A DNA stretch of 64,000 bases. Origin: Ascarosepion bandense (taxonomy: Eukaryota; Mollusca; Cephalopoda; Sepiida; Sepiidae). Made by a program: the position numbers and the translations under genes. The DNA lies in NCBI GenBank assembly GCA_037127315.1, contig JBBBDQ010000420.1, positions 3,341,001-3,405,000 of the forward strand. The letters run 5' to 3'. Under the pieces are notes generated by a model, which saw nothing but the letters and a program-made list of their open reading frames with translations, made no database searches and was not told the DNA's origin. Below, one piece after another: positions 41,158 to 52,770 of this stretch. Each line of letters opens with the position of its first letter. The stretch's first letter is position 1.

Positions 41158-44100
41158 ATGAAAAACAAAAATAGAAATAAAAAGTCCAGTATGGCTCTTC
41201 CAGTGGATAAACAGGGAGCCCGTCCTTCAGGATGGAACCTACCTGAGGTCGAAAAATCTGCCATAGGAACAAACTCCTACACAAAGAATGTATCTTCAGG
41301 CCCCCACAACCAGGATAATCCTAATGTTGGTCCTGAAAATTCAACAGCTAGATCTACAACCGTATATTTAAAGAAAGAAAAAATAAAATGGTCTCGTGAG
41401 GAGTACAAAGTCGTTATGACTGCATTTCATGAAGCGTTACTCAAACCTCAAAAAAACATGACTCGCCAAACATATGACATTTGGCGTGAAAAAGCTGGTC
41501 AAGCAAATAGAAAGTATATTGACGAAAATAAATTGGCCAATGTACGTAGGTATATTATTCGTAATAACCGACTGACCGAGACTGAAATTCATGAAATTAA
41601 AAGAATTGTAACAAGAAGAGTCGAATCAACAAAATATGAAAAGGAACCGGAACCAGAAATAAAAAGTAATAACATCAAACAAATCACAGGTCATAATGTA
41701 GAAACCGTGAAACACGCAAATCACTGCGAAGATAATGATGTAAGTTTAAAAGTGCTGGAAAGATGTGATCTGAGTCTGAGTCAGTTAAAAGACAAAAATA
41801 AAACGAGTTCAGAACACATCGAAGATAATTATTTGACGGAAAATAAGAACAATATACAGGAAGCCAAGATAGAAATAAAAAACCATCTAAGTCAAATACA
41901 AAGTATTACAATGGAGGAACGTGAACAGCTCCCAAAATTCCAACCAACAAAACAAAACCTCCGAACTATTAAACTGTACAATGCAGCACTGAAATCAATA
42001 CTGGATGAAGGCCCCGATACAAATCTTAACGAAATAATATATGCATCAGCAACAGCAGCATCAAAAAAATTAAACATCAAAATAAAAACAAGGCAGTCTC
42101 GCAGACGTGAAGATCCACCTTGGAAAAGAAAAATTGAAAAAAAAATCGAACAACTAAGAAGTGAACTGTCAGTACTAGATGAACTGAGTAGAGGAATAAA
42201 TGTAAGAACTAGGAAAAGAAGAAGAGCCGAAAAAAAATATAACATCAGGAATGAAAATGACGTCTTATCAAATAAAGAAAAAATAAAGCAAAAAATCCAA
42301 CTGAAGGCTCAAAGAATAAGACGCTATGAAAAAAGAGCAAGATTTTACAGACAAAACAAGATCTTTCAGACTGATACAAAAAGATTTTACAGGGAAATAG
42401 GTAAAAAAAGAATTGAAGTGACAGTACCCCCCAGAATGGAAGAAGTCACACAGTTCTGGGAAAAGATATGGGCTTGCCCTAAAGAACTTAGCAAGGAAGT
42501 ACATTGGATTGCACAGGAGATAGAACGAATGAAAAATAAACCCGAACAGACATGGTCTGGAATTACAGAAGACGATGTTAAATTTGCACTAAAAAAAGCA
42601 CACAATTGGAAATTCCCAGGTATAGACAAAATTCCTAACTTTTGGCTATATTATTTAAATGCAGCACATAAAAAAATAGCCAAAGAACTTCAAGAAATGG
42701 TTGACGATCCCACTAAAATTCCTGCATGGATGACCAAAGGAATTACATTTCTTCTACCCAAGAATGGTGACACAAACAACCCGAAAAACTACAGACCAAT
42801 TACATGTCTTCCGACAACATATAAACTACTAACATCTATTTTAACAAAACAGACATATTTATTCTTAGAAAGAAATGACATGATACCGCTTGAACAAAAA
42901 GGGTGCAAACGTGGCTGTTATGGTTGTAAAGACCAATTGCTAATTAACAAAATGATCCTGGAAAACTGCTACAGTACAAAGAAAAATCTTAGTACTGCCT
43001 GGATAGACTACCGAAAGGCATTCGATAGTGTGCCACATGACTGGATTTTAAAGACTTTAAATATATACAAGATATCGCCCGTCATAATCAATTTCATCAA
43101 ACAGTGCATGTCTATATGGAAAACAACCCTTTACCTCAATCATATAAATGGAACCTATAAGTCTGATTAAATAAACATCAAAAGAGGTATATTTCAAGGT
43201 GACTCCTTATCTCCCTTACTATTCTGCATATCATTAATAGCAGTAACCAGTCAACTTAATAAGACAGAATGTGGTTATAAAATAGGCCAAAAGAAAATAA
43301 GCCATCTATTTTACATGGATGACTTAAAGTTATATGCTAAGAATGATAATGAGGTGGAAGGTCTTCTGCAAACTGTAAAATGCTTCAGCGAAGACATTGG
43401 AATGAAATTTAATTTGAATAAATGTGCTAAAGCTACAGTTTTACGTGGATCAATACAAGAAACATCCTCAATTAGCCTAGACCCTGCTGTAACAATAAAA
43501 GAATTGAAACCAGAAGAAGCTTATAAATACCTAGGTGTAAATGAGAGCGAAAACATTCACCATAAAAAAATGAAAGAAATAGTGCGTAAAGACTACTATA
43601 GAAGGCTTCGAATGATATTAAATCTGAATTAAATTCACAGAACAGAGTTTTGGCCATTAATAGCCTTGCAATCCCAGTTGTCCAATATAGCTTCAACATC
43701 TTAAACTGGACTCTAAACGACATCAGGCGAATGGATGCTAAAACAAGAAAGCTTCTTTCTAAGCATAAGATGCATCATCCAAAGGCTGATGTAGACCGTC
43801 TATACATACCCCGTAAAGAAGGTGGAAGGGGTCTTATTCAGCTGGAATTGTCATACAAGACAACAACTATTGGCTTACTAACATACATAGAAACAACAAA
43901 GGATTGGATGATACAATTAGTAAGGCAACATGAAGAAAGAAATAAAAAATACTCAATAATAAAAGAAAGCAGTAAATACAAACAAGATTTGCAGTTAGTA
44001 GATTCTGTAGAAAAGCAAAACAGTAGCCAAGAACCAACTATTGCGGCAAAAAATATGAAAATGAAAGCCAAAGATAAAGCTCTTGAAAAGATGAAACAGC

Positions 44101-44688
44101 GCTGGCAAGACAAACCTCTGCATGGCCAATATCCAGTACGTGCCAATAAATCCAATGTTGACAAAGTTAATACTCATCGATGGTTACGTGCATCTGGATT
44201 AAAGTCTGAAACTGAAGGATTTATACTTGCAGCACAAGACCAAAGTCTTTTCACGAGAAACTTTCAGGCAAATATTATGCATAATAATATGGATCCAAAA
44301 TGCAGGTTTTGTGACAAACACCAAGAAACAATAGACCACCTAATCTCAGGCTGTTCTGTGCTTGCCCCAAACGAATATAAAAATCGCCACGATAGAGTTG
44401 GGCAATATTTACATTGGGCAATGTGCAAACATTATGGAAAAGCTGTAAACAAACACTGGTATGAACATCACCCAGCACCAGTTACAGAAATAGAAGATGT
44501 CACCATTCTATGGGATTACACCATCTACACAGACAGAAAAATTGAAGCAAACAGGCCAGACATTATTTTTAAAAAACAGAAGGAGAAAACTTGTCTATTA
44601 ATTGATATGGCTTGTCCAGCGGATTGTAACATAGCAATCAAGGAATTTGAAAAACTGTCAAAATATAAAGACCTGGAAATTGAAATAT
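41158..44688 (+). pseudogene. R4/Dong-like ORF, copy B: RT and restriction-like endonuclease, one stop and one frameshift
   Basis: A 1177-codon ORF starting at the first ATG, 41158; the open frame extends to 41116 only without an ATG. The N-terminal third is basic and contains a Myb-like 'WSREEYKVVMTAFHEAL'. RT core: 'PKNYRPITCLPTTYKLL', motif A 'TAWIDYRKAFDSVPHDW', motif B 'KRGIFQGDSLSPLLFC' and motif C 'FYMDDLKLY' (YMDD at 43312-43323). C-terminal: 'QRWQDKPLHGQYP', a C-x2-C-x8-H-x4-C finger starting at 44301, and the endonuclease RPD (44552-44560) ... LID motif. Breaks are a TAA at 43168-43170 (copy A has a sense codon there) and a one-base deletion near 43620 that shifts the frame. All catalytic residues are otherwise present, so it died recently. 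Confidence 0.95.
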
Positions 44689-45000
44689 AAAAAATGTGGA
44701 AATTGAAAACAAGAGTTGTGCCAGTGATAGTAGGTGCACTTGGAATGATAAAAAACGGAACAAAACAACACGTTGAAAGAATCCCTGGAAACCCCAGCTT
44801 AAGAGATATACTAAAAATTGTCTTATTAAGTACAGCCCACACACTAAGGAAAACTTTATCTATGTAATGCTGGAGATGATAGGGAAGATAGAAAAACATG
44901 AAATGGAGCCATAACAACATGCCACTACCTGCCTTAGGTCTCCCCGCAGACTTGGTTGGTAGTGAGACCAAAGCAGAAATCGAAATATGATGAAAAATGA

Positions 45001-45001
45001 C

Positions 45002-45044
<43 letters not shown>
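45001..45044. repeat. (AAT)n between R4 copy B and the next R4 fragment
   Basis: About 14 AAT units, the 3' border of copy B and the 5' border of the truncated copy that follows. Confidence 0.95.
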
Positions 45045-45046
<2 letters not shown>

Positions 45047-45745
45047 TGGATCCAAAATGCAGGTCCTGTGACAAATACCAGGAAACAATAGACCATCCAT
45101 TTTCAGGAGGTTCTGTACTTGACCCAAATGAATATAAAAATCTTCACGATAGAATGAGGCAATATTTATACTGGACAGTATGCAAACCCTTAGGAAAATA
45201 CGTAAATATACACTTGTGTAAACATCACCGAGAACTGGTTACAGAAATAGAAGATGTCCCCATTCTATGGAATAACATCATCTACACAGACAGGAAAATT
45301 GAAGCAAATATGGCGGATAAATACAATAAAGAAAAAACTTTCTAACTAATTGATATGGCTTGTCTCGCGGATAGCAACCAAAGAATTTGAAAAACTATCA
45401 AAATATAAAGACCTGGAAATCGATATAGAAAAAATGTGGAAATTGAAAACAAGAATAGTACCAGTGATAGTAGGTGCATTTGGAATGATAAAAAATGGAA
45501 CAGAACAACACATTGAAAGAATCTCTTGAAACCCCAGCTTAAAAGATATACAAAAAACTATCTTGTTAAGTACAGCCCACACACGAAAGAGAACTTCGTC
45601 TATGTAATGCTAGGGATGTTATGGGAGATAGAAAAAACATGAAATATAACCAAAGCAACACACTACAATCTACCTTAGGTCTTTCTCCAGACTTAGTAGG
45701 TAGTGTGACCATAGCAGAAATTGAATTATGGTGAATATGACAGAA
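45045..45745 (+). mobile_element. R4/Dong-like LINE, 5'-truncated
   Basis: Begins at the zinc-finger region ('DPKCRSCDKYQETIDH') directly after the AAT array. It continues through 'HRELVTEIEDVPILWN' and 'YTDRKIEANMADKYN' (the RPD is lost), then a frameshifted 'ACLAD' and the normal 3'UTR ending at short TAA units (45744-45754). Confidence 0.88.
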
Positions 45746-45749
45746 TAAT

Positions 45750-45880
45750 AATAATCGAAATACAAGAATATTTAAGTGGAAATCTCAAAAATGTTGCACA
45801 TGAAGATTGATTGGAAACGGTCCCGATAGACTAATTAAAGTTATTCCTGTTAAATTTTCTATGTATTTTTGTGTGTGTGT
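45750..45880 (+). mobile_element. R4-like 3' remnant (second family)
   Basis: 'gattggaaacggtcccgata' and 'gactaattaaagttattcct' match the post-endonuclease block at 38600-38640 and 58110-58150 ('LIGxGSDRLI'). Short and degenerate; follows TAA units. Confidence 0.5.
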
Positions 45881-46965
45881 TTCTTTAATGCATGTGTCCT
45901 TTAAGAAAATACAAAATATTTTACTCAGAAATACAGCCGACATATTACGAATGGTTTTATTTCAGTAAAATGTGTGTTATCTTTGCTTTTTATTTTAATG
46001 ATCAAGACTTTGGTTGAGACCGGGAGAAAATGTGGATGCAATAAGAGGTCAAAGGAAGTCATAATAATAATAATGAGGAGGAGGAGGACAATGAAGCTGG
46101 GGCCATTAAGAAAATTTACAAAACGACTGTGGAGTGTGCTGGGATATTGAAGGTGTTTGTTGTAACCTTTGTTAAAAAGCATTCGATAAAATAGTGTAAA
46201 TACTAAATGAATGAAATTGCGGATAATTAAATCAAAATAGCATCGAGTATATTTGCTCTGTTCATCATCTGGAGCAAGTTGTGCCACAAGTTCGGTTTTT
46301 AAAGTGTGGAACCTGAGCGCAAACGCTCGTGCCATAGGCTAAAGATTACCTGGCCTCCGCTGACGCGGTAACTGGGTACAGAGCCTGTCTAAGCATTTCA
46401 GAACTGGTCTCAGCGTATCTAAGCTTGTTTTTTTTGGTTTTATACCCATTCCACAAAAGTGGCAGGTAAGACAGTGTGAACGCTGGTAACTTTTTAATGA
46501 AAAATGAGAATTAAGCAACAAGACACAGAGTGGGAACAAGACAAACAATGTAGGTAATGTCAACAAGTAAAAAAGAACAATTTGGGAAGACAAATATAAT
46601 ATAACAATATAATAAGAGCTAACATTGGCCATAGCTTTTGTGTTGTCGTAGACGTGTTGGTGAATCTATAAACGTTAACGTTATTTAAGCAGGCTCGTGT
46701 AATAGTAATTGTGTCATGTGAATATTACCACACCAACATTCAATATAGAATGCATGGTCATTATCAACAAGTGGTTAATCCAAAATGCCAATTGCAAATT
46801 CGAGACATCATAATCAAATAACTACAGGCATTTAGCAATATGTGACATGTTATAAAAAAAAAATGAAAAATAAGACACAAAAAACAAAAGACACATTTGA
46901 ATTGTGAAAGATGCCTTCCAAAAGCTAAAGTAACATATCAATCAAAAATTCCCGGGTCTAGCTAA
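45881..46965. other. unassigned
   Basis: No recognised gene. Frames of 136 and 97 codons at 45925-46335 and 46339-46632 (-) show no family motif. A GAG-rich patch follows TAA units at 46061-46088. Confidence 0.5.
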
Positions 46966-46969
46966 TACT

Positions 46970-47112
46970 ACAACAACTTTTAGCCAAAATTCGGCTTTAT
47001 TGATCAACATAGTCTAGAGTGATACACTGATTCCAACGCTTCTTTAACAATACGATGCCTTTTTTGTAGAACGATTTGTATTTGGCCTCAAAATACGTCT
47101 CAGTTTGAGACA
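46970..47112 (-). pseudogene. mariner-family transposase C-terminus
   Basis: The minus strand reads 'SQTEAYFEAKYKSFYKKGI', 'LLKKRWNQCITLDYVDQ', matching the C-terminal end of mariner transposases (Y.......FY..GI..L..RW..CI.L.GDYV). The catalytic DDD part is missing, and the GDYV motif has lost a codon. It is a short relic. Confidence 0.75.
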
Positions 47113-48380
47113 TCACTTTTTCATAGTTTTGAGCATGTAAACATTTTTATCCACAAAAAAGTGTACATTTTGTTTTGACATTGAAATTACAATGTCTCAT
47201 CAGGTAGTGTGGAAAGGAACGGAAACCCTCTTTTCTTATATTTGCTGAGTTGTGTGTGGGGGATGTAGGTGGAGTTAGTAATAAGGGGATAAGTCTTGTA
47301 AATTGTCCGTTAAAATTTTGTAAAGAGGGAATGGGTGGGGATATAGTTGATTAATGAACTTGTTAGAAATTTTGTAGACAGATTTAATATTAAAAGATTG
47401 GGTATAGCTTTTTATGGCCTAATGGCTGGATTTTTTTCTTTGGGTTTAGTAAAAAGGGAGAGTAAGGAAGTGTAAGGGTGAAGAATAATAGGATTAGATG
47501 CGATGAAGTGGGAATGGCAGTTACTATTTATTGGGCCTATCTTTCTTATTTAATTGTACATCTATACAACATTTTTTTAAAACTTAGTTTTTATAATTAA
47601 TTTAACTTTGTATATTTAACCCTAATTTTAAATATGAGAAATCACTTTTTTCTACAAAAAAATAGATCACAGTTTGTGATATAGAATAGGTGAAATTTGA
47701 TGTAAGAGTGTTGTTAATATTATAAAGGTTTATCGTCTCTAAGGGATCCTAACTTTGGCTTTTGTAGTATTTTTAGCAGAATTGTAAAGTTAGTTCTTTA
47801 ATGTGCTTGCAGTTTACTGTGGTTTCATGCATCTAGTTTAAAACCCTGTTGCTTTCATTTATTTAATGATTTCATTTTTTTCTTAAAGACAAAAGAAAAC
47901 ATGGTTCCTTTACTGATGTACATGTATTGAGAATTTTCCATTTAACTTTAGGTGTTTTATTTTCGTTTTTTACTTCCAAAAATATAATAACCTCAAATCA
48001 TAATTTAAGATGGAAAACATTAAAAATTGTATCAAACTAGCTAACCACGTGTGGAAATTAAAACTAAATAATGTAAAGACTCTGATATAACATAAAGTAT
48101 AATTTAAAAAAACAAATCTTACAACGGTGGTGATGTACGCCGAAAGTACCAGGAAGAAAATTTAGCCATGATATTGTTTCCAGAACAAAATAAAAACTAA
48201 ATGAACAATCAGAAATAATGTCCAGACGTAATCACAACGAAAAATTCATTTTAGGATCATAAAAACCTAAACGAATGAGATTAAGATCTTTAACTAACTA
48301 CTCCATGATTTTTAAAATTTTAGGTTGCTAAAAAATTTCAGTCACGCGTTTGTAAAAATCCCTATTGCACGTTTGAAAAC
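47113..48380. other. unassigned AT-rich stretch
   Basis: No gene or named repeat recognised. Confidence 0.5.
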
Positions 48381-48391
48381 GTTGAAAAATC

Positions 48392-48450
48392 AGTTATCAT
48401 AAATCGCCTGAAGATACCGAAAGGTTGAAACCTGGGTTGCGAAAATAACT
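48392..48450 (+). ncRNA. hammerhead ribozyme-like motif (family P2), best copy
   Basis: Core CTGAAGA (48408-48414) and GAAA (48427-48430). Helix II is ACC/GGT closed by a GAAA tetraloop (48416-48425) with a T-T mismatch at its base. Helix III is 'ACC-tg-GGT' (48430-48437), followed by T at the cleavage position (GTT). Helix I has two parts: CGC/GCG (48405-48407 with 48439-48441) and AGTTAT/ATAACT (48392-48397 with 48445-48450), with internal loops as in natural fast-cleaving hammerheads. The 2-nt helix III loop suggests it would work best as a dimer, as proposed for PLE hammerheads. Confidence 0.65.
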
Positions 48451-48480
48451 CATTTCCAGATGAAAAATATTCAAAAGCTC

Positions 48481-48910
48481 TACAATGTAATGAGCATTTT
48501 TAATATTTGAATGTTAAAATTTATATTTTAATATCGATATATGAAAAACATGTTCCGCATAAGTCTGAGGCGTACTACCAGTAAGGAAAAAAAATTATTA
48601 TTATATACTTAATAGCTCTGTTATTTTACGTTGAAAACTATTTTATTAGCACTTGAACCCAATGTGCTATATATTAAATAAAAGAATAACATTTTACATC
48701 AGTTCTTTCTTATGGAATTTATGATACCACATCTTCTAATCAGAAATTTTCGTTTATATTAGTTGGCACTCACATAAAAGAATTTGTAGAAAAATCTTAC
48801 GTAAATAAATATAAGAAAATGTTTTTTATTATACGAGGATTATTGCAGGTTAAAACCAAAAATAAATAAATAAATAGATAAATAACTGAATACTGCGTTG
48901 TGCATAAATC

Positions 48911-48951
<41 letters not shown>
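48481..48951. other. unassigned, ending in (TA)n 48914-48951
   Basis: No gene. AT-rich with AAAT runs; the (TA)n array abuts the antisense PLE end. Confidence 0.6.
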
Positions 48952-48953
<2 letters not shown>

Positions 48954-50065
48954 ACGTAAAATAATAAATGTACATATGTATGAATAGGGTGTACATATGC
49001 ATAATATTATTATTCAGGTGTTAATAAAACAGTGTTCTATGTATGAACAGAGCGGTATTATATTTATATTAATAAATATACATATTGCCTTATGTCTGTG
49101 GCACGGCTCAGAGTTTCATGCATTATGCAATTATCAGGAGCATATTTCAAACTGACAGTTTAATAGATTTGAATTTAAGTTCACTCGATGTTCATGGGAT
49201 TTAAATCTTATAAACTTAAATTACTGCCTTTTCAATAACAAGATTAAAAATTTAAATATTCTACGGATACATGTGAATAAAGATTTTAAATTTAAATTTT
49301 AAATTTTAAATAAAAGTTAAAATATAAATAAAAAAATAATAAAATGCCTGGACAAAAAATCAAAGCGACGTAAATCATGAGTCTTAAAGATTTAAATATT
49401 CAAATATTAAATGTACATAAAAAATGTAGGGAAAATTTTAAATAAAAATAAAAATAATATAAAATAAAAGAAAAGAAAAATTTAGAGGTAAAATTTAGAA
49501 TTAAGAATTAAAAGTGTAAGTAGCAAAAATAAAAAAGTGTTTAATTCATAATTGCTAAAATTAATATTGCAGCGTAAAGAAAGAAAAAAGAAAGAAAGAA
49601 AGAAACGAAGAAAGAAATAGGTCAAACGTAAAGAGGGGTCTATATCAATCTGGGTCTATGAATTTAAATCAGTAAATCAATTTTTTATTAAGCAAATTTG
49701 TATTCTTGATATGGTTTAAGGTTATAAGTTTGTTTTTTTTTAGGAATGGATTACATTTATCACCTTTTCCATTGTAATGTTTGGATTTAGCTACAATATT
49801 CCAGGTAATAATTGGGTTCTTACGGTTGATTTTTAATTTCCAAAAATGTATGGATGAAGCAGTACTTTTGCTGTATTTACGGTTGTTTTAAGACAAAATC
49901 TGGTTGTTAAATCTTATCTTCCACCTGTTGGAAGTACTGCCAAAGTAAAATTTAACAGTATTAACATCCGAATAAATTTGAGATCTATAAACAATACTTT
50001 CGGAGATAAACTGGACATTCAAAGGGCAGGTTTTATTTTTTCAGCAGTTGCAATTATTTTTAGAA
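48952..50065 (-). mobile_element. Penelope-like element P1, antisense: GIY-YIG endonuclease and 3' region
   Basis: From 50060 down the minus strand reads 'CPLNVQFISESIVYRSQIYS', 'VKFYFGSTSNRWKIRFNNQ', 'IHFWKLKINRKNPIITWNIV' and 'HYNGKGDKCN', the GIY-YIG domain of family P1 with fewer stops than the copy at 18300. Its 3' region contains a CTTT array (49577-49612 as AAAG), the AT-rich stretch, a hammerhead-like relic (49091-49150) and the terminal block ending 'ttttacgtca' against (TA)n. The upstream RT domain is absent. Confidence 0.85.
49091..49150 (-). ncRNA. hammerhead-like relic (family P1, copy 3)
   Basis: The minus strand has CTGATAA (invariant G changed), a good helix II (TGCA-taa-TGCA), GAAAC, then 'ACT-ctg-AGC' with GCC in place of GTC. 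Inactive, but it supports the family fold. Confidence 0.5.
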
Positions 50066-50262
50066 AGGTCAGATTTATGAGTTCTACCCATCTATATCTG
50101 AAAAGCTTTTAGCAGCAACCTTAAATTTGGCTAAAAATTACTATCCTCTCAGCGACCAAGACATCAACAATATCAAACAGGCCCAGAAATCTATTTTATT
50201 TTACGATGAATGCCTGTGTACTTGAAAACACAACACTGATTTCTACATCTCTATGGGGGCGT

Positions 50263-50563
50263 GGTGCGTTGTGGTGCATTGGATATCGGCTCGGAACGAG
50301 ACATCGGGGAGCCGAGTTCGAATTCCAACCGAATTCATTGCATTCACTTACGCGCAAATACCCTTGGGAAAGGTACTAATCCGTATATTCCTTCCAGTTA
50401 TGGGTTAAATATACAGGACAGATTGGGTTCTATAGCCTTGGCTAGCAACCAGTCTACCGCAGAAAATAATGGCAACCTACTGCGGGATAATCTTCTGTTC
50501 AGTCAGTCATGTCTATTTGGAGACATGATCACCCAAGCGTGTATCACGTATGGCATCTGACTG
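50263..50563 (+). repeat. tRNA-derived SINE (family S1), near full length
   Basis: Box A-like 'tggtgcattgg' (50272-50282) and box B-like 'agttcgaattcc' (50315-50326), body with 'gcgcaaatacccttgggaaa' and 'ttctatagccttggctagca', and a 3' block 'gagacatgatcacccaagcg'. Candidate TSD: 'atgggggcgt' (50253-50262) versus 'ataggggcgt' (50564-50573). The 99-codon frame across it is not a protein. Confidence 0.92.
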
Positions 50564-50599
50564 ATAGGGGCGTATGATTCTGCAGAGGCCTGCTACTTG

Positions 50600-50653
50600 G
50601 TAGGGCTCTATTTGCTCTGGAAATGAAACTGCGTGTTGTGCCACAGATGTAGG

Positions 50654-50658
<5 letters not shown>
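50600..50658 (+). mobile_element. PLE P1 end relic with degenerate hammerhead half
   Basis: 'gaaactgcgtgttgtgccac' then 'gatgtaggataatatata' equals the helix III/helix I side and end of the P1 hammerhead region, directly against (TA)n. Confidence 0.5.

Positions 50659-50702
<44 letters not shown>
50659..50702. repeat. (TA)n microsatellite
   Basis: About 22 TA units after a PLE end. Confidence 0.95.
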
Positions 50703-50704
<2 letters not shown>

Positions 50705-51087
50705 CATTAAATACCCCCGACAAGGAAGATTAGATTATTTTTTATTAACTTTTTCCAGCATCCTAACAATTGTTCGTTTTGTTGGAGATAAAGTATGTAT
50801 AAAAATTGTTCATACATTTTATCGTTTCATGCACTTTCGCTTGTATAGGTACGGTTGTAAATAAGTATATATTAATGCATACACGCAGATACACATCAAT
50901 TTATAAATATTTATCAGGTGTCAATAAAACCGCCGTGATCAACAGAGCAAACAGTACATATTAAAAAATATACATATTATCCAACATTTTAAGCATCTGC
51001 ATAAATATAATGTATATTATATATATATATATTATGCATATATATATATATATATATGTATATTATATTTATATTATGATTTATACA

Positions 51088-51126
<39 letters not shown>
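50703..51126. repeat. PLE P1 end relic (antisense) and (TA)n arrays
   Basis: 50910-50990 carries 'tatcaggtgtcaataaaacc' and nearby sequence matching the P1 terminal block on the minus strand. 51017-51125 is mostly imperfect (TA)n. Confidence 0.55.
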
Positions 51127-51129
<3 letters not shown>

Positions 51130-51620
51130 CAACCGCAGACAGATCTGTTTCGCCGTATCAGTACGGTTAGACTCCAATTGCTTTTTTACCCAGGATTGAA
51201 ACCCGACCGAAATGGTGTTAGTCGGCGACTCTACCCCTGGGCTATGGGCGTTCGGTGGAAGTAGGCAGACATTTTAGCGCAAATCATTATACTCGCCCAA
51301 TAGCTAGAGCGCTCTAATTTATTTCACTGAATGAGCGTTGCGTACATGCCAGAGTAGCTACTGTTTATCAAAGTCTACTATTTTTCCAGAGTGCTCAATC
51401 AGTGTGTGAGAGTGTAAATATTGTCATCCGCAGGCAGATCTGTTTCGCCGTATCACAGCTCATCAGTACGGTTAGACACCGATTGCTTTTTTACCCATGA
51501 TTGAAACCCGACCGAAATGGCGTCAGTCGGCGACTCTACCCCTGGGCTATGGGCGTTCGGTGGAAGTAGGCAGACTTTTTAACGCATATCATTAGAGCGC
51601 TGTAATTCATTTCACTGAAT
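51127..51620 (-). repeat. tRNA-derived SINE (family S2), tandem dimer
   Basis: Two head-to-tail copies about 297 bp apart. On the minus strand each has a perfect box A ('tagcccagggg') and a box B-like 'ggtttcaatcc', then 'gatctgtctgcgg'. The intervening spacer ('atgcgtacatgcc', 'gagtgctcaatcag' type sequence) is also repeated. The same dimer layout occurs at 59727-60110. Confidence 0.85.
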
Positions 51621-51636
51621 GAGCGATGCGTACATG

Positions 51637-52165
51637 CCAGCCCCCAAGCAAGGCGCTAATGCCACTGATGTGCAGGGGGCTACATAAGAGTAAAAGATTA
51701 GGTCGGAGGAAAATAAAGAGAAAGACAAACAAGTTACAGTGGGTGTCAGAGAAAGGAGCAAGAGAAGGATGGGAATACAGGTATGATGACAGTTGCAAAG
51801 GTAGAGAGAAAGGAAAAGATATACAGGGTGGTGTAGAAAGAACTAGAGTCAAGTGGTTAAGAGATGGGTATTGACATTGTATTTAAATTCCTGGAGATTG
51901 TAGCCGTCAGAAAAGCAAGAATATGGAAGCGAGTTCTACAGGCGCGAAGTGCGAGAAAAGAATCTGTGGGATAGAATTATCTGCTGCATTTGGTTGATCT
52001 GTGATTGGGTGGGACATAGTTACCAGTTGACGAGTAAATACCTGTGGCAGGGGCACCAGTGACTTAAGTTCGTCGGAGCAAAAACCATGAAAACAGACAG
52101 AGGGAAGCCACACCCCGTCGGTGAAAAAGTGGCTGGAGTCAAGCAGTGAAAAATCTAGCGACCTT
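51637..52165 (-). mobile_element. CR1-like LINE 3' end, divergent subfamily
   Basis: Tail 'cccccaagcaaggcgctaat' and 'gccactgatgtgcagggggc', 3'UTR, then coding end with 'FHGFCSDELKSLVPLPQVF' and the 'SRLWNS'-equivalent region broken by indels. Its 3' tail is the one shared with SINE-like elements at 56328, 61536 and 62735. Confidence 0.75.
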
Positions 52166-52700
52166 CTCTTCAACGTAATATTTTTGTAATATTTATTCAT
52201 GTTTTTTCTTTTCCACGATTTTTGTTCACAATCTCCTATTTTAGTTTTTGGTATAAACCTAATTAAATTTTACTTTACTTTAATAAATTAATATATTAGC
52301 ACACCCGATTTAAAATTTATATCGACATTAACTTTAGCAACGATATTACCTAAAATAATGATTCAAATCGAAAAACCGGTTGTTTTTATGACTTTATCGT
52401 GTGTATGTGTGCGTAAATCTGTGTGTATTTGTTTTTTTTTATTTTCATTTAATATTTTTATTGTTTGTAATTATTATATTTTTCATTCATGTAATTTTTT
52501 TAATTTTTAATTATTATTTTTCTTATTTTTTATTCTTTATTGATCGTCATCAAAATAAACAAAATAGTGGCGTCCTTTTTAACGTTAGTAGCAATCGGAC
52601 ATTGAAATAATATGTTTTTAAATCTAAGAAAATTATACGCGATTTGCAATTGGTAACGATCTTAACTCAAGGAAGGCTAATAGCTAAAATAATATTTGAA
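52166..52700. other. unassigned AT-rich stretch
   Basis: No gene recognised. The frame 52401-52610 is low-complexity F/I/V. Confidence 0.5.
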
Positions 52701-52712
52701 ATCGAAAAACGT

Positions 52713-52770
52713 TCAGTTCATAATATGCACCTGATTAAGGTATAATGCATGAAACTCCGATAATGTTTAG
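52713..52770 (+). ncRNA. hammerhead-like relic (family P1)
   Basis: 'atatgcacctgatta', a short palindromic 'tgcat' side and 'gaaactccgataatg' preserve the order of the P1 motif with core changes. Confidence 0.35.

Larger units (their letters stand above)
39050..45000 (+). mobile_element. R4/Dong-like LINE, copy B, essentially full length
   Basis: Starts with 'ggaattacaacgagaatgac' type sequence (39055) just after a TAA array and ends with 'gatgaaaaatgacataa' at a second TAA array (45001-45044). The 5' region (39055-40950) is tandemly repeated. Leader 40990-41157, ORF 41158-44688 and 3'UTR 44689-45000. Total about 5.95 kb. Placement between TAA arrays matches the target preference known for the Dong element of the R4 clade. 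Confidence 0.92.

Noticed and set aside
50261..50560. 99-codon ORF
   Set aside because: Lies entirely within a tRNA-derived SINE.
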